Origin: Przewalskia tangutica
Lineage: Eukaryota > Streptophyta > Magnoliopsida > Solanales > Solanaceae
Assembly (NCBI GenBank): GCA_029844215.1
Contig: CM056740.1
Location: forward strand, 28,873,873 to 28,937,872
Length of the DNA stretch: 64,000 nt
Direction: 5' to 3'
The notes under the pieces were generated by a model that was not told the origin of the DNA, ran no database searches, and saw only the letters and a list, made by a program, of their open reading frames with translations. Below are positions 37,440 to 49,936 of the stretch, in pieces; positions within the stretch are counted from its first letter, which is position 1; the number at the start of each line of letters is the position of its first letter. The translations under genes were made by a program, and so were the position numbers.

Positions 37440-37700
37440 ATCCACGACCTGTGGAACAAGCTCGCACTAATCGAACCTTGCCAACATCGAACCAATCGAT
37501 CGCAACTTACACTTCCGCCCTTACAAGGCTTCATAAGGCGACACATCGAACATCGAAATGGTAGCTTAAACGCTCCTCTACAGAGACAACAGCCCCTACA
37601 ACTACCCTCAAGTCCACACCGCCCGGGCGAATGCGATTCGAGACTCACCGAGTTCTTAGCACATGCTTGGTAAAACTTCCCAAACAAAAATAGCCGTAAA
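37440..37700 (-). pseudogene. Integrase scrap in element C
   Basis: The minus strand near 37560-37490 reads MSPYEAL, stop, GRKCKLRSIG, matching the conserved PYEALYGRKCRSP stretch at the end of gypsy integrases. Surrounding sequence is out of frame. It shows that C once carried pol downstream of the conserved block. Confidence 0.55.
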
Positions 37701-37800
37701 CTGGCTCCACTGTCGCCATAAGGTAAAGGTAGGCACCCTGCAACCTTACAACCTCTTCTCGATAAATCAACATCGCCGAGTGAACGGTCCCGATCAAGAA

Positions 37801-37926
37801 CACGATGGTCGCTTCATCGCCCGACCATCGTCGAACGCATCCACGCACTCAGACGTCGTTAACTAAACTGGGCCTAACACCCTCGTAACCTTAACACGGC
37901 GGACCACCACAACCGACCCCACCACC
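37801..37926 (-). other. Conserved non-coding block, copy in C
   Basis: Minus strand GGTCCGCCGTG, AGGCCCAGTTTAGTTAACG and GTGCGTGGATGCGTTCG, aligned with B at 19993-20127. It lies between gag and the integrase scrap. The rest of 37927-38290 is spacer without a visible gene. Confidence 0.65.
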
Positions 37927-38289
37927 AAACCTACCGCGGGTTGACCCGCAACGGCCCCAACCCGACCAAGAACACGCAAAATACTAGCTCCGATCCGAAC
38001 AATCTCACTAAACACGTTACGAAAACCTAGCGGTCTTCTTAGCTCAACTACCCCTTTCATTTCACACTACTTGGACCTATCCCAACGTAGCTCACGTGCA
38101 CTATGCGCTCCCATCCGGATCAAACACAACACTACACCTTTACATCGAGATGGCCTTACATCTAAGGTCTCTACGTATAAAACTCTAAGGTTCACACGTT
38201 TCTATCCCCCACCTCTTACTTGGTTAGCTAACCAAGATTTCTAATCACAACATTAACACTGCTATCAAAACATAGCACTTATGATATAC

Positions 38290-39083
38290 CTATCTTATCA
38301 CACATACCGAACTCTGAGGGTTAAAGATCTATCTCAGAACTCATCGTTTCATTCCCTTAGTCGTTTAATCAAACCCGCCTGCAGGCGTATAGCTTGGGAA
38401 GGTGACGAACTACCCACCGGTACTGAAGGCAAAGTCCTCCTACTAGGTCAATCTCTCGACACATGGCCCTGACGGCCGCAGGTACAACAAGTACCAACTA
38501 AAAGACGACATTCCCGATGACGTGCACATCTGGAACTAAGCCCTGGAGTTCTGACCAACTCCTGCATACTCCGAACGTCCTGAAATCCGTGGAAGACCAC
38601 TCTGCATCGCGGAGGTGCATAATCTATTCACGCGAGGCGACTCGCCGAAAGTTACCAAAGGACTTGCCGCTCGCCCTCTTCATTGCCCTCGTTAACCTGC
38701 CGATCTCTATGTTTCTCGGCTGCGCATAAGCCCGCATACGTGCCATGCTCGCTTCAATCAAGGATTACTCTTGCACACCCTTCTCTTAGGTAGTCATCAA
38801 GACTCGCGATACATCGGTATACTCCGTAGCCAAATCCATAGCTAGTAACAGGGTCGCCTTCTTGCAATCTAATTTCACTGTTCCCGGTCGTGGAACTAAA
38901 GGTTCAAATGTCATGGCCGCAGTAGGAACTGCCGCCGCCGTGCTAAACTTTAGTGACGTCGCAGAAATCCCCGAATGAAGCATTACCCTAGGTAATGATT
39001 GGGCCTGTGCCCACGTAACCCTCTGAATTCTACTCGCAGCCTCGCCGCCTTGCCCTCCCGGCCCGGTTGCCTACGCGAGGCAT
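38290..39083 (-). pseudogene. Gag remnant of element C
   Basis: The minus-strand ATG at 39083 opens in the same place as in B. The zinc knuckle region reads CCTCGRQGHVSRD then a stop (about 38495-38450), where B has DC. Capsid sequence is barely recognisable, and the region is about 490 bases shorter than in B, so part is deleted. Confidence 0.65.
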
Positions 39084-39267
39084 AACGATAGGGAAAGAAT
39101 TTCGTCGGAGGTCCAACTTACAACACAACTCTAAGGCACGATCTCGAGTGAGAAGAATAGAAACCAATCCTAAATATCCTATAGCCTCCTCGATTATTGG
39201 TGTGCACAACACACCGATAATCAAGACTTCATCGATACGGTGCAGAGACACTTTCCGAGGATTAATC

Positions 39268-39279
39268 GCTTCGATACCA
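39268..39279 (-). other. Primer-binding site of element C
   Basis: Minus strand TGGTATCGAAGC, four bases from the LTR end TGACA; two differences from the intact site in B. Confidence 0.8.
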
Positions 39280-39283
39280 CTTT

Positions 39284-42200
39284 TGTCACGACCAAATCGG
39301 CTGGATCGTGCCTTACCGGGCACCCTAGTGACACAACATCGAGTAATCACGAACATAAAACAACAAATGAGATAAATGTAAATATAAAACAATAAGGAAA
39401 ACTTGCCTTTCGCATATATATAACCATCAACTCTTTTACAAATGAATGCCTTAATCTTTTTACAAACCCCGCCTACAACAAGATTTCACGGACTTCTAAG
39501 AAATGATACGACAACTATGGCGGGACAGGCCCCGCCAAACCCCCGAATGTAAACACTTACTACGACGGGGACTATACCACCGATAAGCCTCCGAGAAACG
39601 GAGCTTCCCAAACGTCAAATCGTGACCACGAGAGCTAGGATCAACGATCGTGTACCTCAACTGCGGCGTGAACGCACCAAGGAGGTCGATAACAAAATTT
39701 AGTATGTGAAACTAAAAATATCGTAAATGAAATCATAATAGTCTATAAAGCAGAGACATGTATGATAAGCAAACTACATCCACAACAAATAAGCGATATG
39801 TCAAGTCGTGGACTCACGCCTCAAAGTTATCACAATAAAACCGTGACGGCAAGTGCGAAGGCATAGCCGACTACTAAGACCCACAGCACCAAAAATACCA
39901 CAAACCGTATCCCGAGGTCTTTCTGCACCGCACTACATGATCGGCCGCCACTCGCCCGCAATATCAATGTGCGGCCTATTCTGGAACTCTCGCAGCCCGC
40001 ATAGGTCACACACGACCCGCATGAGGTATTCTCGAATCATGGTCCTGCATCACCGAGGTATACCTCGCATCGAAGGCGCAACAACCTCGGTATCGCTTAG
40101 GCTCCCGCAACCCGCATAGTCTCAAAAGACCGCATAGTCTCACAGCATCGCATAGGAATCCCCGCGTCGGGCTAAACACCGGAATGATCAAATCCTGAGC
40201 TACCGCGACTCGCGTAGTCACGAGGACCGTGATAGTCAGAAAGACCGCATCGGGTGGCAAGCCCTCGGTATAATAAGTCAACGGGTATGTGATACAATAA
40301 TAAAGATAACCGCTTAACGCTTAACAACGTAAGCACAACAGAGTGACCCTCACATAATAATCACAAGATACTAACACACGTAGCATCCTAACATGCTTAC
40401 TTATCAAGTCAACAAGAAAGTATTACAAGGCTATCACAAACCAATACAATCAAGTTATTCACACAAGGTACTTTCTACTAACAAGTTCGTACCTATCCCC
40501 AAAGCACTTCATACATTAAATCTTTACAAGATACGTTTCACAAAACCACACAATACCAAAGAGTATATGAACATAGAGTGATTATCTTTTAAAGTAAATC
40601 AATTACTTCTCTTTGTAAAATCAAGTAGCAACATTCTTTTCCAATGTTTAAGTTTGCCTAATTTCCAATGTTCAAGTTTCTCATTTTAGAAACGGTTTCG
40701 TAGTTCATAATCTTATTCATTTAAGAATATAATTCTCCTTAAACAACTGAGAAACCTAAGCCTTACATGTGAGTAGGATATTCTTGTTTATAACAATCTT
40801 ATTACAATGACCATGATCTAGGAAATATCATTTTGTCTCATCTTAGTTTCTATGCAGATGGAAGTTTCTCTGGTTTTATTAATACTTAATTAGTCGAACA
40901 TTTCCTTTTATTAACGCTGCAGTTGGTTTGTCGATACACATTCGATTTCAAATCAAGAAACATTCTTAAGCCGTTATACCTAACCTCCCATAAAGCTAGT
41001 ATAACTCTTAAGTTTTCAAAACCAAGTATTACTTCTTCTTTCAAAATGATTCAAAATCTTTTGAAATACTTCAAGTTCTTTATTAACACATAACAAGCGC
41101 TTATAGTTCAAATCGATTTACCTTTTAAAAACCACATGTATTTTCTAACCAACATAAAGTCGTTATAACCAACTTCCCATAAAGCGTTATAACACTTTAT
41201 GTTTTACACCAATCAAATACATTTAGCACACGTATGCGTCTGCACTACATAGTTCACACATATCATGCTAGAAGAGATAGGAAGAGGTTCACATACCTCG
41301 CGACGAGTATCGACTAATAGCAAAACGCTCACCGTCGGCTACTCCTTAAGCCAAGCGGTCGCGCCACACGTAGTACTCCACCTATAAGGCCACAGCGCTT
41401 ATTAACATTAGGTCTCTTCAGAGAACATTCTACAGAAAATTCGAGACCTCCGCATGGCGTAAATCTCTCCTCTATCGAGGCCACTACCAAGCCAACCGGG
41501 GGTTATACATCTAACCTAACGGGTACAACTCTACTCCATGGTACTACTACACAAGTCTCGTAATACAACCCATGTAATTCTGATTCGGACTCTTCTTTAA
41601 ATTCAGCTTAAGTCGCAAGACATTGCCGATAACTACGTTCGATTCTATTATATAGTATACTTCAACTATATATTCAAGCAATCATGTAATTTCCAATTAC
41701 AATAGAGGACAAGATAATTACCTCGATAAGCCCATAATTATCCTAGCTTAAAGTCGATCCGGGCAATCGTTTAGCTCCAACTCCGAGCGCCCAACCCGCT
41801 CTAAACCACCCTTAGAAGTTCTAACCAACTTCTACACAATACTCCAACGGACTATGGAGATTTTCCTAGGGTTTCGGTTTTGTGGTGACGGGAAGTATAA
41901 TAGTATTTTGGGCTTTTAGATAGGTATAACCTTAGAATACAACAAGGTATATGGCTAAGGTAATTTGGGCATTATAACAATACTTTTGAGAGTATTTCTA
42001 CACCACAAAGGGGGGTACATTATACGAGAACAACACCACAAGGAGGGGGGGTGAAGTCTCGGCCACAAGGCCAACTCAAGGGGGAGGGGCTCTCGGCCAA
42101 GGGGGGAAAGGACGAGAACAAGGTGAAGGGAGGGAGGAAGAGCTCACAAGACTTAGGCATTTTTGGATGAAGAAGTCTTCAACCTTAAGGGGTATTTATA

Positions 42201-42606
42201 GGTCAAGGGATGGCCAACCAAAGGCCAAGATCAATCCATGTGTTAGGCAAGTGTAGGGCTAGGATTTACCAACACAAATATCCTACCAACTCCTTGACTT
42301 TTCCAAGGCACCAAAAACGTGCTCCTCTTTGTCCAATTCGTCCAAATGGACGTTCAAGTCCACCAATTGGAGGGTGCCAAGTGTCGCCCTCCCGTTGGTC
42401 CAAAATGTTTCGTCTCTCGGAAAAATCCGCAAAAATTAGAAATGACATAGCCGGAAATTCCCCTACGAAAGCTGTGAAAACGTTTCGTCGAAAAACGACT
42501 CTAAACGGGTGTCGTGAACAAAATTAATTCGGCCAAGCCTTAGTACAAGTTTCAAATTTTCTACGTACGTCCTTACGTACATACTCTGGAAATACGGGGT
42601 ATAACA
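39284..42606 (-). repeat. 5' LTR of element C
   Basis: 3323 bases, TGTCACGACC to GGGGTATAACA. It contains a TATA box at 42193-42200 (minus). It pairs with 33514-36820. Confidence 0.88.
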
Positions 42607-42789
42607 AAAACAACCCTAATACTATACTAAACATCAACAGAATAAGTCCCATGTTTTAAACTTTGAAGAGTTAGAGAGAAGTTTCTCTCACTAAGGAAAA
42701 ACGCTCTCAACGTTTTCTCCTTGGTTGCTCTTTCGGTTTGTCCGTCTCCCTCATTGTTTCTTCACTAATCGAAGCTTAATGTTCATGAC

Positions 42790-45321
42790 ATGAAAAAGAC
42801 TAAGCGTTATACTCGCTCTAGCAATGATTCCGGAGGTTCCGGAGGATCTACGAAGTCTAGAACCAAGAAAAAGAAAAAGAACGGTGGAAGCGCAACCATA
42901 GTTGAGGAAAACTTAATTCCGGCAATTTCGGACCCCACGGTGTTAGTTCATGTTCCGCCTGATTTGTGCATTCCACTTGAACATGTGGTTGATGATTTTA
43001 CGCTACAAAGGATACATGAATGGGGAAAAAGTATAGAAATCGAGAGCTTGGATTTAAGTGAGTTCGAAGGTGGAAAGCATCATGTTCCGTCAGTCACCAA
43101 TCCGGAAATGATTCCTCCTAATACTACTCCAGAAGTGACTACAATAGAGGACTCTAACACTGTCCACGAGCCTATTGGAAAAGACTCTTCCAAAACTCCC
43201 GGCAATGGTAAGTAAATTCGGATAGCCAAAGTCACTTCTTTCTCTCCTAGGGATGACGTTTCTATCACGGGTCATTTGGTAAGCTCTGGGACCATAACGG
43301 AAGAGCATGGAAATCATGGCACTAATATGATCTCTGCACAACCTGGAAACTTACTCAGGCAAGCCGGAAAAGTTGGAGAATCAAGGCCAGGAATCGTAAT
43401 CGACAAAACTTTGCATGATGGTATCCTCGGGTCGAAACTGGGTCAGGGTACGGGCCAAATGGCTATGGCGGGTCAGGAGGGAGTCCATGGGTCTAAGAAT
43501 ATTACCGGTATTCCTGGATCAATGCAAGTTGGGAGAACCGAAGAGTCCTCTACCCCCAAGGTGCATAGTTACTCTCCAAACATTAATATCGCGGGAACCA
43601 AAGGGTCACACTTTAATACCGCGGGAACCAAAGAGGCACCTCACTTAATGGGGCAGCATCCCCCGAATTCATTAAGTGTTACTAATGAGTCCTTTCCTAC
43701 TTTAGCCAGCTTGCTTAGCGGTATCCAACACAAGAATCTCAATAGCCCTTTTGCCTTTACTTCTTCCTTGGGTATGGGAAACGTTAATATCAATCCTCCT
43801 CTCTCATCCACTACCTCTTCAATGCTCCCTGAAATCCAAGATGACACACCCCTACTTTCCTCCCAAACTTCAATACCTCCCGGAATTCATGACAATTTCC
43901 CTACTCTTCCAAATGGCACGCGCATCCTTTCTCCTAAAGCGGGGCCAAGCTCTACTCGCTCTAACCACCCCCCTCAGTCTACACTTCATGGGAAATCTAC
44001 TGATAACTTGTCCACAAATGAATTTAGAAACCAACATGAGACCCCACCCGTTGATCCAACAAATAATGATTTACCTCCGAATCAATGCAAAGGTTTCAAT
44101 GCGCCTAAGAAGACATATGCGGGAGTTTTTGCGGGTACCAGACTTGAAGCTAAGGGTATGAAGCTACAATTTATTGAACAACAAGGAGAAGATGTGGAAA
44201 TTGAAGCTTCGGATGAAGTCCCCTTCATTGAAACATGGGGATATTGCCTAATAGGGTGCTTCACGAGTCCTTTCCCGGGAAGAGAGGCATTGAATTCTAT
44301 TGTAAAGGGATGGGGAGTGAAGTGTCGTATCATCCCGTATGGCAAAGGATGGACAGTTTTCAAATTCATGACGGAAGAAGATCGCACAAATGTTCTTCAT
44401 GGAGGCCCATATATGGTCTTCGGTAAAACTATGATGTTAAAGCCTATTAATAAGGGAGTTTTATTAACAGATGATTTATTTATGGACATTCCAATATGGG
44501 TCACTTTCCACGACATCCCCCTCTCAATTTGGAGTGCAACAGGCCTTAGCAAGATTGTTTCGCGTGTGGGGAAGCCTCTATACACGGATCAATATACTAA
44601 GGAGAGGTCAAAAATAAATTATGCAAGAGTCTTAGTGGAAGTAGATGTCAGCAAAGAACCGGTTATGGAATTTGGTGTCAAACTTCCCGACAATAGAAGG
44701 TATACTCAAAAGGTGAACTATGAGAACTATCCGGATTTTTGCTATCATTGTGCATCTTTTGGGCACAACCACTTGAAGTGTAGAAAATTGATGCAAGATA
44801 TCAACGCACAAGAAGCTCATAATAACCGCAACCCATTGGTACCTCCTAGAAATGGTGGGGTTTCTACATGTTCGGGGGATGACATTGCTACGGGTAAAAC
44901 CGGCCCTCCTTGCACTGATCCGTCACTTACTCAACATCCCGTAGGTACTAAGAACCTGATGGATATGGAGAATAGTGAGAAAATACCACCTCATATACCC
45001 GGAAGTATGGGAGAAGCTCTGAACTTTGCAATTCCTCCGGTTGTGGATCAGTCTAGCTCATCGAGTTTACGGGTTGCACAAGAGGGGTCCTCAAGCCATC
45101 ACCCCCATGTTGGTCTTGCGCATCATGATAGGAGGAGTTTTGAGACAAGACATACTGATTCTAAAGCACCAATGGACCCGCAAACTTCACTGGATGGGGT
45201 AGTCTACAAGAGTACTACGGAAGATTCTAATCATGCATTACGGTGCATAAACTTTGAACGCGGGGAGCATAGCCTAGCTGGGACACCTGCCTTAACTTCC
45301 AACAACAAGGATGAGGGATGA
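42790..45321 (+). pseudogene. LINE ORF1 (DUF4283 and CCHC zinc knuckle), one stop
   Basis: One frame from ATG 42790 to TGA 45321 (843 codons) broken by a single TAA at 43213-43215. The N-terminus is basic and Ser/Lys-rich (a KKKKK run near residue 35). A long Pro/Ser/Thr-rich linker follows, then a DUF4283-type domain (about 44140-44640; GYCLIGCFTSPFPG, WTVFKFMTEEDR, IPIWVTFHDIPLSIW) and one CX2CX4HX4C knuckle, CYHCASFGHNHLKC (44740-44781). This is the usual layout of plant L1 ORF1, an RNA-binding protein that forms particles with element RNA. A shorter product could start at 43276 downstream of the stop. The C-terminus is low complexity. Confidence 0.88.
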
Positions 45322-45385
45322 AAATAAGTAATTTGGCAAAGACAGCGAAGCGCGGAGGTGCTAATAAAACCTCCTTTGTTTCTTA

Positions 45386-48300
45386 ATGAAAGTACTTTGT
45401 TGGAATGTCCGGGGTCTTTGCGGACAAAGGGATAGGGCAGCCACGCAAACTCTTGTGTGTAGGCTCACAAAATAACATGATGTTGCAATGGTTTGTCTAA
45501 TTGAAACTAAATTATCTCGAGCACAGATTGACTCTTTTAAATCTCAAAGATTCCTTGCTTGGAATTTTTGCTCCAACATAGATTTCATCGATGGCGGAAG
45601 AATGTTAATACTTTGGGATCCCTCCAGAGTTAGTTGTGAAGTGATTGGAATGGACTCTCAACATATTCATGTCCAAGCAAGATGTAAAACAACACAAGTG
45701 TCCTTCCTAGCCACATTTGTGTACCCGGTTTATAGCATCCCGGAAAGAAGGAAACTTTGGCATCACCTTACCCACTTGGGCATCGGCATTGTCAAGCCTT
45801 GGATGATTATTGGAGATTTTAACACCTATTGCTACCCACATGATAAGGCGGGTGGCCCCCCTCTCACGCCTTATGCAATTAGGGATCTTGGAGAATTCAG
45901 GAATGCTCATGGACTAGAAGACACCCCTTCTTCAGGTTCCTTCTACACTTGGACGAATGGTTCGATATCATCTAAGCTTGATAGAGTAATGATGAATCAA
46001 CATTGGAGTGATTTGAATCTTGAATACAAGGCCAACTTCCTGCCTATGGAACCAGTCTCGGATCATTGCCCCATGGTAGCTTCGGTAATTACATCCTCTA
46101 GTATTGGGAAACGACCTTTCAAGTTCATGAACATGTGGCTCTCCCATCCCGCATTTGAGAACATACTTACTTCATGCTGGAGGCAGCACATATTGGGATC
46201 TGCCCAATTCATATTAGCCACAAAATTGAAATCTTTGAAAAAGCCATTGCGAGAATTGAACACAAGTGAATTTGGAAGCATAGAACAAAGAGAAAATGCG
46301 GCAAACATAGAGTTCAAGGAGGCTATCAATGCGCATATGGAGGATCCCTTTGATGATTAACTAAGATACAATGTTAAGTCCTTAAGGGCTAAATCAAACC
46401 TCTTGCTTGAAGCCGAAAGACACTTCATAAGACAAAAATTGAGGCAAAAATACTTGATTGGGAGTGATAGATGCTCCAAATACTTTCACAGCTTGATCAA
46501 GAGGAGTAATGTCAGAAATTCAATCAACTACCTTGGCAAGGCCAATGGAACTAGCACATCTCCCGGGGAAGTAAGAGAAATGCTTGTAGAGTTTTATAAA
46601 GATCTTTTAGGCTCATCCCGGTCCTCAACAAACATTGAACCCGCGGTATTGGATTGTGGCCCGAAGCTAGGAGAGGAAGATGGAATACACCTTTTGCATT
46701 TTATCTCCCCTAAGGATATTTGGGAGGCTCTTTCAGATATAGGAAATGACAAGGCACCCGGTCCGGATGGTTTTTCATCCGCCTTCTTCAAAAAAAGATG
46801 GAGGGATGTGGGACAAGATGTAGTAAGAAGTGTACAATAATTCTTCTCATCCGGAGTTCTTTTGAAGCAAGTGAACCATACCATACTTACCCTCTTGCCC
46901 AAGACCGATCGGGATCCCAAGGTAAATGACTTTAGGCCTATCGGATTGACCAATGTGGTCTACAAGATCATAACAAAGATTTTAGCTAACCGGATGGCAA
47001 AGATTCTTCCTACACTTGTTGATAAATGCCAAGGAGCTTTGTGAAAGAAAGGAATATGGTGGATAATGTCTTCATTGCCCAAGAACTTATGAGAGGTTAT
47101 AATAGAACTAGGGTCTCACCAAGGTGTATGCTTATGGTAGATCTTCAGAAAGCATTTGACACGGTCTCCTGGAATTTTATTGAATCAGTGCTAAGAGGTC
47201 TCAAGTTTCCAGACAGATTTGTTAGATGGATTATGGAGTGCGTAAGTTCAACATCTTTCTCTCTTTCCATCAATGGAGAGTTACATGGTTACTTTGCGGG
47301 TAAACGCGGCTTAAGGCAAGGTGATCCTATGTCCCCTATGCTATTTATCCTATGCATTGAGTACCTTTCAAGGATGCTAAAGCTAAAGACCTCGGACAAA
47401 GCTTTTTCTTATCACCCAAAGTTCAAGAGACTAGGCATCTCTCACCTTGCCTTTGCGGATGATCTCATGCTCTTTGCCAAAGGGGATGTATCTTCGGTTG
47501 ATGTTCTTATGGAGTGTCTTGAAGATTTGGAGGCGGCTTCTGGGCCTATGCTTAACCCGTCAAAATCTTCCATCTACATTACGGGAGTGCAAGGTTCAAT
47601 CCGGGACTTGTTCTTGGCAAGAGTTGGTTTCTCGTTAGGAGTCTTTCCCGTGCGGTACTTGGGGATCCCTTTGTCCCCAATTTCTGTCTCGGTTGATCAG
47701 TTTACCCCATTCACTAGTGCAATCTCAGAATACATCCAGAAATGGGGGCATCACTCACTCTCTTATGCGGGAAAACTGGAACTAATCAGATCGGTTATTC
47801 AAGGTGTTGAGAGATTTTGGTTTCGGGCACTTCCTATTCCTTCTTCAGTTCTCAACAAGGTACGGTCAGCATGTATTCAGTTCTTATGGGGTGGTAAGCC
47901 ACCAAGAGTCGCTTGGGATGTCATTTGTGTGCCTCAATCCGAAGGAGGCTTGGGTCTTATGAACATCAAAGAATGGAACCATGCCTTACTCTCCCGGACC
48001 ATCTGGCAAACTCACACTGAGGCGGGTACCTTATGGGTCCAATGGATTAATAGCTACTACTTGAAAGGCCAATCCTTTTGGGATTATGAGGTACGGGCTA
48101 GGGACTCCCCCTTATTCAAAAAAATTTGTGGCATTCGCGACACATTCATTTCCATCTTTGGTAGTCAAGGAAAGCTTGATTAGGCTTGGAAAAGTGTTGC
48201 ACCAATGGAAGATTTGATTCTAGTCTTGTGTATGAGGTCTTGCGCACACCGCGGGAAAAAAGACTTTGGATGTCTCAAATTTGTAAAGGCTTCATTCCTC

Positions 48301-48740
48301 CTAAATTCTCATTCACAGTCTGGCTCGCTTGTAGGAAGCGTCTAGCTACCAAAGACACTCTCTCGTACCTAAACTTGGAAGATAGGACTTGCGGGTTCTG
48401 CAAGAGGGCTAATGAGACAAGGGCTCACCTCTTCTTTTCTTGCGCCTACACCCGCATGATTTGGAAGCACACAAAGGAATGGTTGGGTATTAGAAGAGAG
48501 ATGCCAACTATTGAAAGCACACTCAAGTGGATCAAGAAAGAGCATCGCGGAACAGGCATCCGATCCAAAGCCATCTTACTTGCCTTTTGCATAGTGGTAT
48601 ATGAGATTTGGAGAACAAGAAATGAATTGCTATTCGAGGACATAAGTATAACGACGGAAGAGGTTGTTGCAAAAGTCAAAACAACAACTTATAGAGTTCT
48701 TTATGACTTAATCCCCTATTGTAACGTCACCCAAGAGTGA
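45386..48740 (+). pseudogene. LINE ORF2 (endonuclease, reverse transcriptase, zf-RVT), broken
   Basis: Starts MKVLCWNVRGL at 45386. Endonuclease motifs are intact: WNVRG, LIETK (catalytic Glu), IIGDFN, SKLDRV and SDHCPM (to about 46070). RT motifs: KAPGPDG (about 46751), DFRPIGLTNV, VDLQKAFD (motif A, about 47135), GLRQGDPMSP (about 47311) and FADD (47452-47463). A zf-RVT-like domain ends the protein (WLACRKRLATKDTL, CGFCKRANETRAHLFFSC). No RNase H domain is seen. Lesions: TAA at 45473, 46358 and 46838, a one-base loss near 47037-47041, and a frame change near 48184. All catalytic residues I checked are present, so the damage is limited and probably recent. Confidence 0.9.
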
Positions 48741-48870
48741 ACGTCCCACTCCCCCTCTCTTTCATTTCTTGTTTATGCTTACGTTGAGGATTGAGAACCC
48801 TCAATGACTGATTGTAGCTCCCAGTTCTTCCTTTCCTAGTAATAATATTTGCATTTACCCGGAAAAAAAA
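48741..48870 (+). other. LINE 3' UTR and poly-A tail
   Basis: About 120 bases after ORF2, ending in eight or more A residues (48863-48870) that merge with the target duplication. No further coding sequence. Confidence 0.8.
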
Positions 48871-48944
48871 AACATCAACAGAATGAGTAAAATACTAACT
48901 AAAAATGACTCAAAAAGTTTATATAAAATACACCGATCATATAC

Positions 48945-49936
48945 CAATGAATCCAATGTCGCACAAAATAGCTAGTCTCGGCTAAGACACCCTAAAATGG
49001 TCCAAACACTTTTTAATCTTCATTTTTTTAGTACAAGCTCATCCATATATATCAACCATAAGTAATATCCAATTACTTTAAAAGAAGAAGAATTATTACC
49101 TTATTTCTTAGCCCAAAAACGCCAAAACAGTCTGTGGAGTATTTGGCCCGCAGTTTTCATTTCGCTCCACTTCTTCAAGTTCCAATCACACACAAGAATC
49201 CACCACAAGCTTATAACCAACTTCACTTCTCGTTTCGCTTCCAAAAAATGGATAACAAGTTAGGGTTTCAACCCTACAACTTTCGGCCCATATCATTTTG
49301 AGGATCTTGGAGTGTTATCTTGGCTTAAGACTCGGTTAGGGACCTTAATCTTGGATCAACAAACTAACTTGGAAGATTTAAGAATTTTGGTCTTCAATAT
49401 TTCCCTTTGGCCGAGAGCTTTGAGAAGAGGGATAGGAGTTTTCTTGAAAAATGGCTAAGTGTAAAGTCTTGTAATGCCTCTATAGATATATACAAATATC
49501 CTAATGGATGGATTCATGACAAGTGTATGGACAAGTGGAGTTGGACCCACTTGTCTTCAAAATATCTAAAGTCTAATGTCAATGACAAGTGGGGGGTGAC
49601 ACGTGTCACCCTCCTATTGGTCTAAAATTATTTCTTCACCAATAATTTTCACACTTGGCCAAAATAACTAAAAATCTCATGGGCCCCACAAAGTCGTAAA
49701 ATTTCCTGTGGGCCTCACATGATCAAATCTGAGACTTAAAAATCCAAAACTTCAATGTACTTTAATAATTCCATATACCAATTTTGAGAATCAAATTCCA
49801 AATTATAAACCTTTTTCCTTCACGAATTTCCGAAATTTCTCCTTAGGAAAATGTAATTTTCCTTTCGTTCCAAAATTCAAATCTTATCTTCTCACGTACG
49901 TTCTCATCTCATTCTCTTGGAAATACGGGGTGTAAC
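48945..49936 (-). repeat. Partial 3' LTR of element F
   Basis: On the minus strand it starts TGTTACACCCCGTATTTCC at 49936, next to a polypurine tract. Only about 1 kb is present. At the left it meets the TATAC duplication of G, and across G the sequence (31918-32276) is gypsy internal sequence in plus orientation, not LTR. The left boundary is therefore an old truncation that I cannot place exactly. It contains a 14-bp palindromic G-box. Confidence 0.65.
49596..49609. promoter_or_regulatory. G-box palindrome in F LTR
   Basis: GTGACACGTGTCAC, a perfect 14-bp palindrome around CACGTG. Shorter versions GACACGTGTC are at 19468, 25225, 51171, 51861 and 60099. CACGTG is a target of plant bZIP and bHLH factors. 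Confidence 0.55.

Larger units (their letters stand above)
33514..42606 (-). mobile_element. Element C, non-autonomous gypsy element
   Basis: Minus strand: 3' LTR 33514-36820, internal 36821-39283, 5' LTR 39284-42606, about 9.1 kb. The internal 2.46 kb holds an unusual polypurine region, an integrase scrap, the conserved block, a decayed gag and a primer-binding site. The right flank AAAAC and left flank GAAAA/AAAAT suggest an AAAAC duplication with the left copy altered, but it is not clean. C is inserted in solo LTR G. Confidence 0.85.
42629..48888 (+). mobile_element. Nearly full-length L1-type LINE
   Basis: Flanked by AAACATCAACAGAAT at 42629-42643 and 48870-48884 (15 bp exact, 19 bp with one mismatch), a long variable target duplication typical of target-primed reverse transcription. 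The body is about 6.2 kb: a 5' leader of about 140 bases, ORF1, a 64-base gap, ORF2, a 3' UTR and A8 or more at 48863. It inserted into solo LTR G only 22 bases from element C. No LTR or terminal inverted repeat is present. Confidence 0.93.
32282..48939 (-). mobile_element. Solo LTR G (~1.3 kb), split by element C and the LINE
   Basis: A TG...CA unit beginning TGATGTGCGATTT at 32282 and ending CACCGATCA at 48939, flanked by perfect TATAC duplications (32277-32281 and 48940-48944). Removing C and the LINE leaves about 1.32 kb with no internal domain. It belongs to a different LTR family from the rest of the window. Minus orientation is inferred from TATATAA near 33140 on that strand. The lineage (Tat/Ogre-like or Athila-like) is not settled. 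No coding region is seen in 32282-33513. Confidence 0.75.

Noticed and set aside
42266..42527. Open frames near the end of the C LTR
   Set aside because: They lie in U3 sequence shared with K and J and break in the paired copy; no protein similarity.
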